A stretch of 64,000 nucleotides of DNA from Serratia inhibens (GTDB lineage Bacteria; Pseudomonadota; Gammaproteobacteria; Enterobacterales; Enterobacteriaceae), in assembly GCF_003591175.1 (NCBI RefSeq), contig NZ_QYYG01000001.1:682001-746000 (forward strand), written 5' to 3'. Below the pieces are notes generated by a model. That model was not told where the DNA came from and did not search any database. It was given only the letters and a program-made list of their open reading frames with translations. Below are positions 1 to 7,403 of the stretch, piece by piece. The translations under genes were made by a program, and so were the position numbers. Each line of letters opens with the position of its first letter. Within the stretch, counting starts at the first letter, position 1.

Positions 1-345
1 CAGATCGATGACGAACATGTCAAAACCCAATTGCCGGTCAAACGGAAACAGCGGCACCACCCGCATATCGGCGTTGTACTGATTGAATACCGGCGCATCG
101 CCGTAACGGTGCAGCGTGGCCTGCTCTTGCAGCGGCGAGATCTCCAAAAAAGCGGAAAACGCCACGTTGAAGCCGGTGGCGATTTTCCACAGCGTAGCCA
201 CCGTTGGGCTGGACTCGCCGCGTTCTATCTGCCCCAGCATCGCCTTGCTGACGCCGGTATTCTCGGCAGCCTGAGCCAGGCTCCAGCCGCGCTGCGCGCG
301 CAGCGATTTCAATGTTTGCGCCAAATGGCCGGACAGTTCCTGCAT
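1..345 (-). CDS. sutR: SutR/YdcN-type XRE regulator with cupin domain (partial; C-terminus beyond window)
   Basis: Only the first 115 codons are present; the gene runs off the left edge. Residues 8-65 form an XRE helix-turn-helix (motifs GVSKAMLGQIERGESSPT and VATLWKIATG), and a cupin sensor domain is expected to follow. In E. coli SutR (YdcN, 178 aa) has the same N-terminus and is divergent from ydcO, exactly as here; it is a regulator linked to sulfur utilization. The ATG at 345 follows a GGGGAAATC stretch. The two repeated palindromes between this gene and ydcO are its likely operators. Confidence 0.85.
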   Translation of the reverse strand, partial: MQELSGHLAQTLKSLRAQRGWSLAQAAENTGVSKAMLGQIERGESSPTVATLWKIATGFNVAFSAFLEISPLQEQATLHRYGDAPVFNQYNADMRVVPLFPFDRQLGFDMFVIDL

Positions 346-383
346 GATTTCCCCTTCTGAATTCCGGCTGATTATAGCCACTT

Positions 384-437
384 GTGCGCTATAACGCACG
401 GTGCTATGCTCACTTCTCGCTGTGCGCTATAACGCAC
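384..437. promoter_or_regulatory. Two direct copies of a near-palindromic 16-mer, probable SutR operators
   Basis: GTGCGCTATAACGCAC occurs at 384-399 and again, identical, at 422-437. Each copy has the arms GTGCG and CGCAC, and their starts are 38 bp apart in the sutR-ydcO divergent gap. Two identical dyads in a 112-bp gap next to an XRE gene suggest dimer binding that represses one or both promoters. The binding protein is inferred, not shown. Confidence 0.6.
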
Positions 438-457
438 AATTACAGCCGGAGTCTGCC

Positions 458-1642
458 ATGCGCCCTGCCATCTCTTTGCGTCATTTGACCCTGCCCGCCG
501 TTATGGCCGGGTTTGTCGCGGTATTGGTGGGCTACACCAGTTCCGCCGCCATTATCTTTCAGGCCGCAGCGGCGGCCGGCGCCACGCCATTGCAGATCGG
601 CGGCTGGCTGAGCATGCTTGGCCTGGGGATGGGCGTGACCTCGCTTGGGCTTTCTCTGTACTACCGTACGCCGATCCTGACCGCCTGGTCGACTCCCGGC
701 GCGGCACTGCTGGTCACCAGCCTGCCCGGCACGCCGATCAACGAAGCGATTGGCGTGTTTATCTTCGCCTCCGGGTTGATCCTGCTGTGCGGCGTCACCG
801 GGCTGTTCGCCCGACTGATGGACTATATTCCGCAGGCCATCTCGGCGGCGATGCTGGCGGGGATCCTGCTGCGCTTCGGCCTGGACGCTTTTGCCTCTCT
901 GCAGGTAAATTTTGTGCTCAGCGCCGGGATGGGGCTGGCGTATCTGGTGAGCCGCCGCTATCTGGCGCGTTATGCCATTGTGCTGACGTTGCTGGTGGGG
1001 CTGGCCATTGCGGCGTTGCAGGGCACCATTCATCTTTCTCAGCAACCGCTGACTTTCGCCGGGCCGGAATTTATTGCACCGCATTTCACCTGGTCGACGC
1101 TGCTTGGCATTGGCGTGCCGTTCTTTGTGGTGACCATGGCGTCACAAAACGCCCCCGGCATCGCTACGCTGAAGGCCGCAGGCTATAGCGTCCCTACTTC
1201 GCCCCTGATCGGCTGGACGGCGCTGACCGCACTGCTGCTCGCACCGTTCGGCGGGTTCTCCGTTTGCATCGCCGCCATTACCGCCGCCATTTGCATGGGA
1301 CCGGACGTGCATCCCGATCCGCAGCGCCGCTATATGGGCGCCGTGGCCGCCGGGGTGTTTTATCTGCTCGCCGGGCTGTTTGGCGGCGCTATCGGCATGT
1401 TGTTCAGCGCATTGCCGCCGGCGCTGATCCACACCATTGCCGGGCTGGCGCTGCTTGGCACTATCGCCGGCAGTTTGCAACGCGCGCTGCAAGATGAAAA
1501 ACAGCGCGATGCCGCGCTGATCGCCTTCCTGATCACTGCCTCCGGCGTGACGTTACTCGGCGTCGGTTCTGCATTTTGGGGAATTATCGGCGGAGCGCTC
1601 GCGCATCTCATTTTGTCGCTGCCGCAACGCGCGGGACGTTAA
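458..1642 (+). CDS. ydcO: BenE-family inner-membrane transporter YdcO
   Basis: A 394-residue, strongly hydrophobic protein with about 12 membrane segments, matching the benzoate/H+ symporter (BenE) family and E. coli YdcO (391 aa). The family motif region near residues 75-85 (WSTPGAALL) is visible. The ATG at 458 is preceded by CCGGAG and gives the family length; an upstream TTG in frame would run through the operator and is less likely. It is divergent from sutR and shares its TTAA stop with the convergent DUF2000 gene. Its true substrate is unknown; benzoate is known only for some relatives. Confidence 0.85.
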   Translation: MRPAISLRHLTLPAVMAGFVAVLVGYTSSAAIIFQAAAAAGATPLQIGGWLSMLGLGMGVTSLGLSLYYRTPILTAWSTPGAALLVTSLPGTPINEAIGVFIFASGLILLCGVTGLFARLMDYIPQAISAAMLAGILLRFGLDAFASLQVNFVLSAGMGLAYLVSRRYLARYAIVLTLLVGLAIAALQGTIHLSQQPLTFAGPEFIAPHFTWSTLLGIGVPFFVVTMASQNAPGIATLKAAGYSVPTSPLIGWTALTALLLAPFGGFSVCIAAITAAICMGPDVHPDPQRRYMGAVAAGVFYLLAGLFGGAIGMLFSALPPALIHTIAGLALLGTIAGSLQRALQDEKQRDAALIAFLITASGVTLLGVGSAFWGIIGGALAHLILSLPQRAGR

Positions 1643-2073
1643 GCCAACAGGTTGAGTTTGGCGGTCAACTTGCGCACGGTTTTCTTTTCACCGACCAGCG
1701 CGATGCCCAACAAACGCCATTCGTCGCTTGGTCGGTTGGCTACACTGGCGCGAAACGCGGCGTAATCGGTCGTTTGCTGGCCATCCGCCGGGAACAGGAT
1801 CCGATCCACCTCCGCGGCCCGTGGCTGTTTCAACAACGCGCCCAACTGCTCCTCACTGGCGGCCAGCACGCTAATGCCTATCGGGATCAGCCCCGGCCAA
1901 CACTGCCCATGGCTGTCCGCCAACACCTCGCCAACCAGCCTCGGGTGGCGTTGCCCCAAGGTTAGCGCCAGTACCGCCGCCGCATTAGCGATATTGCCCA
2001 GCGGCAGGTCCTGATTAATCACAATCACGCAGCGCTCGGCGGCAATCGTCTCCGGGGGGATATTTTCCATCAT
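1639..2073 (-). CDS. DUF2000 family protein
   Basis: A 144-residue soluble protein with the opening CVIVINQDLPLGNIANAAAV, typical of DUF2000, a family with a peptidyl-tRNA hydrolase II-like fold and no established function. The ATG at 2073 has AGGAAGC in front. It lies 49 bp downstream of an AraC gene on the same strand, so the two may be cotranscribed. Its TTA stop interlocks with the ydcO TAA in a shared TTAA. Confidence 0.7.
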   Translation of the reverse strand: MMENIPPETIAAERCVIVINQDLPLGNIANAAAVLALTLGQRHPRLVGEVLADSHGQCWPGLIPIGISVLAASEEQLGALLKQPRAAEVDRILFPADGQQTTDYAAFRASVANRPSDEWRLLGIALVGEKKTVRKLTAKLNLLA

Positions 2074-2122
2074 TCAGCTTCCTGTTTCCAAGTCAGCCTG
2101 CAGGATACTCAACCAAAGTCGC

Positions 2123-2959
2123 TTAATCTGGAAGATTTGTGCACAGTTTGCGGTAATGCGCCGGGGTCAGGCGATAGGCGCGCTGAAACCAGCGCCCAAG
2201 ATGGCTTTGATCGGCAAAACCCAGCTGCGCCGCCACGGCGATGGGCTTTGCCCCTGAGGCCAACAGCCGCCGCGCCTGCGTTAACCTCAGCTGAACCAAA
2301 TAAGCATGCGGCGGTAAACCATAAGTCTGGCGGAACAACCGGGTCAGCCGGAACCGATCCAGGCCGGTTAATGCCGTCAGCGTTTCCATCCGAATATCCT
2401 GATGGCTGTTGGCATGCAGGAAGTCACGGATGCGCCGCGCCTGATAGCCGGAAGTTTCATGCGGCGACGAACGTCGCCAGTGCACGTGCCGCGTCAAGCC
2501 GCACAGCAGGCTATCCAGGGCAAACTGTTGCTGCATTGCCCCTTCTCCCTTTTGCTGCAACTGCGAGAAGGCCCGTATTGTCGCCTGTGCCAGCAGCCGA
2601 TCGTCCGACAGCGTGGCGGCGAAGCCAAGGCGAAAACTGTCCGGCACCTCGGCAAACAACTGACGAAGTTGTACGTCCAGCCATTGCGGATTGAGATACA
2701 GCATCTGGTAGGTAAAGCCGTCTTCTGCCGGTGCATCGCCGTCATGCACCTCTCCCGGCTCCAGCAAAAATACCTGCCCAGGCGTACTGCGATGACGCTG
2801 GCGTCGGCAATGAAACTGCTGCACACCCTGTTCGGTGATGCCAACCAGATAATCATCATGCCAGTGAGGATCGTAAGCATGCGCATAGCCGCAAAAGTGG
2901 GCGCGAATCAACTCTATGCCGCTTGGCCCATCTTTCTTTAATTCGATCCAACTGCTCAT
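2123..2959 (-). CDS. AraC-family transcriptional regulator
   Basis: A 278-residue protein. An N-terminal AraC-type cupin sensor carries HWHDDY and a GEVHDGD turn, and the C-terminal ~100 residues hold two helix-turn-helices (ETLTALTGLDRFRLTRLFRQ; AVAAQLGFADQSHLGRWFQR). The ATG at 2959 follows AAGGGAG at good spacing; a longer in-frame reading upstream lacks this. The DUF2000 gene directly downstream is a likely target or partner. The ligand is unknown. Confidence 0.85.
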   Translation of the reverse strand: MSSWIELKKDGPSGIELIRAHFCGYAHAYDPHWHDDYLVGITEQGVQQFHCRRQRHRSTPGQVFLLEPGEVHDGDAPAEDGFTYQMLYLNPQWLDVQLRQLFAEVPDSFRLGFAATLSDDRLLAQATIRAFSQLQQKGEGAMQQQFALDSLLCGLTRHVHWRRSSPHETSGYQARRIRDFLHANSHQDIRMETLTALTGLDRFRLTRLFRQTYGLPPHAYLVQLRLTQARRLLASGAKPIAVAAQLGFADQSHLGRWFQRAYRLTPAHYRKLCTNLPD

Positions 2960-3140
2960 CGTCGCTCCCTTGTCGTTAACCCACTTTGTCGTATAGCAGA
3001 AGTACGGCCCCCTGTCTGGAACAAATGTGCACGCCAGCCCCACTGACCGGGCGGGCATCAGCTTTCCCGCTTCGGCGATCTTCTGCTTAACTGAGAGGGG
3101 GAATGATTGCTGCCAACACTTGACCGTTAAGAGAGCCTCT

Positions 3141-3632
3141 ATGTCATCTTCCGAGCTGATTGATCTGATTCAACGTATCGACTCCGCCTATCGCCACTGG
3201 ACAGGCGGCGGCTTGCCTGGGCCGCAGACCACTGCGACCGACCAGCATTTTCTCTGGTTGCACCAACAGGCACCGTACAGTTTGTTGGCTCATGAGGGTG
3301 ACGTGGAGCCGGTTTTTATCTACGCCAATCATTGTGCGCAGCAATGCTTCGGTTATTCCTTCGATGAATTTATCACGCTGCCTTCGCGGTTGAGCGCCTC
3401 GCCGGTAGATCGTGCGGAACGCCAGCAATTGCTGGATAAAACCGCCCGCCAAGGCATCGCGCAAGGGTATCGAGGCCTGCGAGTCGATAAATTTGGCAAC
3501 GCCTTCACTATTTATGATTGCGCGGTATGGCAGATCCCGGGCGGTGGTCAGGGCGCACTGTTCTGGCCACAGCCGAAACGCCGACCAGGCTGGTTTAACC
3601 AACGGGGAAACATGAACAACGCAAAACAATAA
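3141..3632 (+). CDS. MEKHLA domain protein
   Basis: A 163-residue protein with FIYANHCAQQCFGYSFDEF around residues 58-76 and SRLSASPVDRAERQQLL, the pattern of the PAS-like MEKHLA domain. Stand-alone members are uncharacterised. The ATG at 3141 follows AAGAGAG. It starts 182 bp from the divergent AraC gene and is followed 86 bp later by a cupin gene on the same strand. Identified from the motif pattern only. Confidence 0.7.
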   Translation: MSSSELIDLIQRIDSAYRHWTGGGLPGPQTTATDQHFLWLHQQAPYSLLAHEGDVEPVFIYANHCAQQCFGYSFDEFITLPSRLSASPVDRAERQQLLDKTARQGIAQGYRGLRVDKFGNAFTIYDCAVWQIPGGGQGALFWPQPKRRPGWFNQRGNMNNAKQ

Positions 3633-3718
3633 ATGTTGATGCTTATCTCATCGACGGACTTAGAGGCTTTTACCACCGCCTCAGCCCATTATTAAGTGAC
3701 ATTGTAACGAGAGGCTTT

Positions 3719-4222
3719 ATGAATGATAATGCCGCGCTGTTAGCCCAGCGACTGATCCGCAATATCGAAGAGGTTGAAAAAAATCACGATCGCCGTCCGC
3801 CGTTATATGACAGCATCGGCGCCCGTTTAGGCACCGGCACCGCCGCCAACAAGCTGGGAGCGTCCATCGACGTAGTGGCGCCAGGCATGCGCTCCTGCCC
3901 TTATCATTTTCACTACGCGCAGGAAGAAATGTTTATCGTGCTGGAAGGAAGCGGGACACTGCGGGTCGCCGGTGAGCAATTGCCGATCAAAAGCGGTGAC
4001 GTTATTTTTATCCCGCCCGGCCCGGAATACCCGCACCAAATCATCAACACTTCGGCGCTACCGCTGAAGTATCTTTCCGTCAGCACCCGCGAGCAGCCTG
4101 AACTGGTGGAATATCCGGACTCAGGCAAGTTTCAGGCAATCGCCCGGCGCGACAATGGCCAACCGGTGCACTATCTGCAACGCCCTTCAGCGTCGCTCGA
4201 TTATTGGGAGGGTGAACCCTGA
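3719..4222 (+). CDS. Cupin domain protein
   Basis: A 167-residue single-domain cupin. Motif 1 lies around CPYHFHYAQEEMFIVLEGSG (residues 60-79, metal-ligand candidates H63, H65, E69) and motif 2 around GDVIFIPPGPEYPHQIIN with a closing His. The start has ACGAGAGG at 7-8 bp. Its last 36 bp overlap the 3' end of the convergent APH(6)-like gene. Substrate unknown; it could be an isomerase, a dioxygenase-like enzyme or a ligand-binding protein. Confidence 0.75.
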   Translation: MNDNAALLAQRLIRNIEEVEKNHDRRPPLYDSIGARLGTGTAANKLGASIDVVAPGMRSCPYHFHYAQEEMFIVLEGSGTLRVAGEQLPIKSGDVIFIPPGPEYPHQIINTSALPLKYLSVSTREQPELVEYPDSGKFQAIARRDNGQPVHYLQRPSASLDYWEGEP

Positions 4223-5041
4223 GTCCCCATCCGGCAGCGGCAGGCCCAACGCGTGAGCGGCCTGCTCCGCCACCCGAAAATCGATATCCGCCGCTTCGCC
4301 GTCCTCCATAAACCAGGCTGCGGACAGCCCCGCCCAGGCGAGGATCCACTGCAGCAAACGCCGGCGTTCCAGCCCGGCCAACTGGCAGACCTGCTCCACG
4401 CGGCGCTGGAAAATATCCGGATCGGTGGCAATGCCGTAATTGGGATTGCAGAAGATATTGGCATAGTCGAAGGCGCGTTCGCCGTAGAGGCGTTTGGGAT
4501 CGATCACCAACCAACCGCGCTCGCCGAAATCCAGTACGTTGTCGTGATGAATATCGCCGTGCAGCACGCTCTGTTCCCGTGGGCTGGTCAGCAGGTCCGC
4601 CGCCGCCGTAGCGCTGAGCCGCAGCATGCCGCCGTGGGCCTGCGCCGCCGGCCACAACGAGTTGAACCACAGGTGCAGCGGAATAAGCTCCGGCAAGGGC
4701 TGCGAACGCGGCGCATGCAGGCGGGCAACCACCTGGCAAAGAATGGCCGTTGCCTGCAGATCGTCGCCGTCACGCACCATTTGCGCCAGCGATCGCTTGC
4801 CCTGCGCACGCTCCAGCAGGATGCCGTCCTCATGCCAGGCCAGCACTCGCGCAGCGCCTTCGCCCTGCCACCAGCACATCAGTAACCCGCCGAACTTTTC
4901 TTCCTGTTCGCGGGCGATTTTCAGCATGGCGGCAGCGCCCTGATAACGCACCGGCATCAGCAGGCTGCTGTGCGTTTCAAATGCTTTGCCGTCAGGTTCC
5001 AGCTGCCAGCGTTGCACATAGGGAATAAAGGCCGGATTCAT
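4187..5041 (-). CDS. APH(6)-type aminoglycoside/hydroxyurea kinase homologue
   Basis: A 284-residue protein kinase-like phosphotransferase. It has a candidate ATP-binding Lys41 (AMLKI), the catalytic loop HGDIHHDN with D163 and N168, and the metal-binding D181 in VIDPKRLYGER, followed by FDYANIFCNP. These blocks are characteristic of the streptomycin 6-kinase family (StrB-like, PF04655). Chromosomal members often have unknown natural substrates, so resistance cannot be assumed. The ATG at 5041 gives the family length. It is convergent with, and overlaps by 36 bp, the cupin gene. Confidence 0.8.
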   Translation of the reverse strand: MNPAFIPYVQRWQLEPDGKAFETHSSLLMPVRYQGAAAMLKIAREQEEKFGGLLMCWWQGEGAARVLAWHEDGILLERAQGKRSLAQMVRDGDDLQATAILCQVVARLHAPRSQPLPELIPLHLWFNSLWPAAQAHGGMLRLSATAAADLLTSPREQSVLHGDIHHDNVLDFGERGWLVIDPKRLYGERAFDYANIFCNPNYGIATDPDIFQRRVEQVCQLAGLERRRLLQWILAWAGLSAAWFMEDGEAADIDFRVAEQAAHALGLPLPDGDSGFTLPIIERR

Positions 5042-5196
5042 TGCGGTCAGGCGTCCTTATTGATGGCAATCACGGTGAAAAATTGGCGCCGGTGATACTA
5101 TCAGACATCAACAGTTCCCGGCGTATTCCCGGTGTTAATTGCAGTATCCTAACCAAGTTTGCTTATTTTTTTAATTAATCTTGCGGGGTTTTTATC

Positions 5197-5574
5197 ATGA
5201 CGTCATTGAAGCGCATTAATTATCCGCAGTTGCCTGCGCCGGGTGGGCCTTATGTCCACGCGGTGCGTCACGGCGATACGCTGTATGTTTCAGGGCTAAC
5301 GGCCTTCGCCACCGAAGCTCAGGGGCAGGCGGCGCAGCAGCAGACGCAGGCCATTCTGGAGCAGTTGGCAACCATTACCGCCGCCGAAGGCACCAACCTC
5401 AAGGCTCTGATTAAAATCACCGTATTTTTAACCGACATCGGCGATCTGCAGGCAATTCGGCCCGTGCTGTTTGATTATTTTGATGGTGCGCTGCCGGCTT
5501 GTTCACTGGTTGCGGTCAACGCACTGTTCTCGCCACAGGTTAGCGTGGAGATCGACGCCGTCGTCGCGCTGTGA
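5197..5574 (+). CDS. RidA family (YjgF/YER057c) protein
   Basis: A 125-residue Rid-family protein. Family members hydrolyse reactive enamines and imines. The conserved segments GGPYVHAVRHGDTLYVSGLT near the N-terminus and a C-terminal LPACSLVAV segment are present. At this position canonical RidA has R-S-x, whereas here the sequence reads PACS without the catalytic Arg, so deaminase activity is doubtful and it may be an Rid4-7-like paralogue. The start is preceded by a GCGGGG run and an AT-rich tract. Confidence 0.8.
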   Translation: MTSLKRINYPQLPAPGGPYVHAVRHGDTLYVSGLTAFATEAQGQAAQQQTQAILEQLATITAAEGTNLKALIKITVFLTDIGDLQAIRPVLFDYFDGALPACSLVAVNALFSPQVSVEIDAVVAL

Positions 5575-5578
5575 TATT

Positions 5579-5596
5579 GGGCGCTATAACGCGCCC
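5579..5596. terminator. Stem-loop between convergent ridA-like and SnoaL-like genes
   Basis: GGGCGC, a TATAAC loop and GCGCCC form a 6-bp GC stem between two convergent genes, partly inside the end of the minus-strand gene. There is no long T-run, so it may be only a weak terminator. Confidence 0.35.
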
Positions 5597-5964
5597 TCAT
5601 CCAGTTCGCACGGGCCGACTTTGAACCAGGCCTTCAGGATCTTGCCCTGTTCAACTTCATAAATGGCGATCACGTCCATTTTGCCGCGCCCCTGCGGGAA
5701 ATTGCGCGTAACCACTTCCTGTTCGATCACCATGCTGCCCAGCGCCATGCGTTTGACCCGCTCGCCATACAGGCTTGGTTCCCTGAAGCGCGCAATATGG
5801 CGTTCGCGGATTTCCGCCTTGCCGCTGGCCAGCAGCGTATCGGGGTGTTCGTAATACTGTGCATCTTCCGCCCAGTACGCCATAAAAGCGTCAATATCGC
5901 GGGCATTGTAGGCATCAAGCTGCTGCTGAACCACCTCTTCCGGGCGTAGCGTTTTGTTGTTCAT
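5584..5964 (-). CDS. SnoaL-like / NTF2-fold protein
   Basis: A 126-residue protein with the NTF2-like layout: LDAYNARDIDAFMAYWAEDA at the start, central strands, and YEVEQGKILKAWFKVG near the end, as in SnoaL-like and steroid delta-isomerase-like proteins. The ATG at 5964 follows AGGGGAT. The next gene upstream on the same strand is a small monooxygenase-fold protein 27 bp away, suggesting a two-gene operon. Substrate unknown. Confidence 0.75.
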   Translation of the reverse strand: MNNKTLRPEEVVQQQLDAYNARDIDAFMAYWAEDAQYYEHPDTLLASGKAEIRERHIARFREPSLYGERVKRMALGSMVIEQEVVTRNFPQGRGKMDVIAIYEVEQGKILKAWFKVGPCELDEGAL

Positions 5965-5991
5965 AATATCCCCTGTTCGTAGTTAACCCGA

Positions 5992-6306
5992 CTATGACAG
6001 CGTGGCGATTTCATCAACCCGATGATGAAAGACATAAGGGTCTGAAATTAAAGCGAAGGCCTCATCGTCCGGATAGGTGACTGCTACCTGATAATCCTCG
6101 CCGGCAAAGCGTTTTATCGCCGCCAGAGATTCCCAATAGGTGGCCAGAAAGAAGTGCGCATACTGGCCCTGGATCTCTTGTCGAACAAAAGCACCAAGAT
6201 TTCCAGCCGTAGCTTCAGCATGCTGCAGCCCTGTGACAGTTAAATGATCGGTAAATCCTTGCTGATGCTGTAACGGCACGCACCCGTGCCAGGTCCTGAC
6301 AATCAT
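5992..6306 (-). CDS. Antibiotic biosynthesis monooxygenase (ABM)-fold protein
   Basis: A 104-residue protein beginning MIVRTWHGCV with GLQHAEATAGNLGAFVRQE and FFLATYWESLAAIKRFAG, the pattern of the ABM dimeric alpha/beta barrel. The ATG at 6306 has GTGGGG upstream and gives the usual size; a longer reading would add an improbable hydrophobic leader. It lies upstream of the SnoaL-like gene. It could be a quinone or heme-type monooxygenase or a stress protein; the ligand cannot be told. Confidence 0.7.
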   Translation of the reverse strand: MIVRTWHGCVPLQHQQGFTDHLTVTGLQHAEATAGNLGAFVRQEIQGQYAHFFLATYWESLAAIKRFAGEDYQVAVTYPDDEAFALISDPYVFHHRVDEIATLS

Positions 6307-6506
6307 TACGCCCCACATGAATAAAAAAACAAAAATAGTGAATAGATAACGCATCATGACTTGGCATTTATTCACCACCCCGTGCGCAGATTTTCAGCGA
6401 AGGAATGCAAGCGGGAAAAACAGCGGCGCGGCACGCGTTAACCTTTGCCGCCATCAGGAATATTCTGGTAATTTATCACCAAGAGAATTATTACCCGCGG
6501 AAAGTT

Positions 6507-6776
6507 ATGCAGCAAAAACCGGTTATGCACGAAGCCAGACAGTTAAAGCGACTCAACGCGGCCACGCGGCGGCAATCCCATATGTACAAATGGATTGCCT
6601 TTATCGCGGCGATGGATGCTGTATTGGTGTTTTGCTATGACCGAGATATGCGCAACATTACCTTTTCAGGCGCAGTCGCGCTGGTGTGCGGCTATTTGTG
6701 GATCCGCGATCGCAACAAGGCACGCGGTTACCGGCGGGAATACGATCGTAAATACGGCAAGCACAGCGGCCTTTAA
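6507..6776 (+). CDS. Small membrane protein, unknown
   Basis: An 89-residue basic protein with two hydrophobic stretches: YKWIAFIAAMDAVLVFCY around residues 27-44 and ITFSGAVALVCGYLWI around residues 50-65. A Lys/Arg-rich tail (RDRNKARGYRREYDRKYGK) fits the inside-positive rule. The ATG at 6507 follows GCGGAAAG; an earlier start at 6405 adds 34 residues without a ribosome site. I do not recognise a family. Its TAA interlocks with the convergent SnoaL-like stop in TTAA. Confidence 0.55.
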   Translation: MQQKPVMHEARQLKRLNAATRRQSHMYKWIAFIAAMDAVLVFCYDRDMRNITFSGAVALVCGYLWIRDRNKARGYRREYDRKYGKHSGL

Positions 6777-7168
6777 TCCTGCATGGCCTCCAGCACTTTA
6801 GCGCTGTCCACGATTTGCACGAACTTGACGATTTTTCCCTCGCGCAGCTGATAAATATGCGCAAAGGATGCAGTGAACGATTTGCCGGTCGCGCCATAGG
6901 TGCCATGATAGAACCCTTGGGCGATCACGTTTTCACCGGCATCATAGAAGTGTTCAACGTCGGCGCGGTAGCCTTGCCATTCCGTCCCTAAACGCTGATG
7001 AACATTTTTAAAAATGGCCTGCGGCCCAACGTAGGTACCGGCATAAGGAAAACCCGCCGCTTCGGTCCATTCTGCATCGGGCGCCAACGCCGCCAGCAGG
7101 TTGCGACCGTTCTCTTCGGCACTGCCACCCTCATAGGTAGCGCGTACGATTTCCAGATTCGTTGGCAT
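6773..7168 (-). CDS. SnoaL-like / NTF2-fold protein (second copy)
   Basis: A 131-residue NTF2-fold protein beginning MPTNLEIVRATYEGG, with LAALAPDAEWTEAAGFPYAG and a C-terminal HIYQLREGKIVKFVQIVDS. The start at 7168 has CAGGAGAA in front. It is only distantly similar to the SnoaL-like gene at 5.6 kb, so it is not a recent duplicate. It is divergent from the HD-domain gene across a 235-bp gap holding a perfect palindrome. Confidence 0.75.
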   Translation of the reverse strand: MPTNLEIVRATYEGGSAEENGRNLLAALAPDAEWTEAAGFPYAGTYVGPQAIFKNVHQRLGTEWQGYRADVEHFYDAGENVIAQGFYHGTYGATGKSFTASFAHIYQLREGKIVKFVQIVDSAKVLEAMQD

Positions 7169-7296
7169 GTCTGTTCTCCTGTGGCTTTTATGGGATATTC
7201 CGGCCATACCCCGCAGACACAGGCTAACACCAAGCGGGGACGACCGGAATGAGACTATTGTAGGTTGCTTATTTCGGTACAAAAACCGTAATTGCG

Positions 7297-7311
7297 GCAA
7301 TAGTCTATTGC
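7297..7311. promoter_or_regulatory. Perfect 15-bp inverted repeat in divergent gap
   Basis: GCAATAGTCTATTGC has 7-bp arms and one central base. It sits between a TTGCGG hexamer (7292-7297) and TACAGT (7314-7319), so it would lie in the spacer of a possible rightward promoter for the HD gene. The regulator is unknown. Confidence 0.4.
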
Positions 7312-7403
7312 AATACAGTAAACAATCCTGTTGCTGCAGTGTCATAACCGCCTCATCTGCGGCTGCTATGATGATAACCATTACCGCCAACAAGGAGCAA
7401 AAC

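Noticed and set aside
2111..5166. Similar motifs AACCAA..T.GCTTA at 2111-2125 and 5152-5166
   Set aside because: The first copy covers the AraC stop codon and only 12 of 15 bases agree; likely chance.
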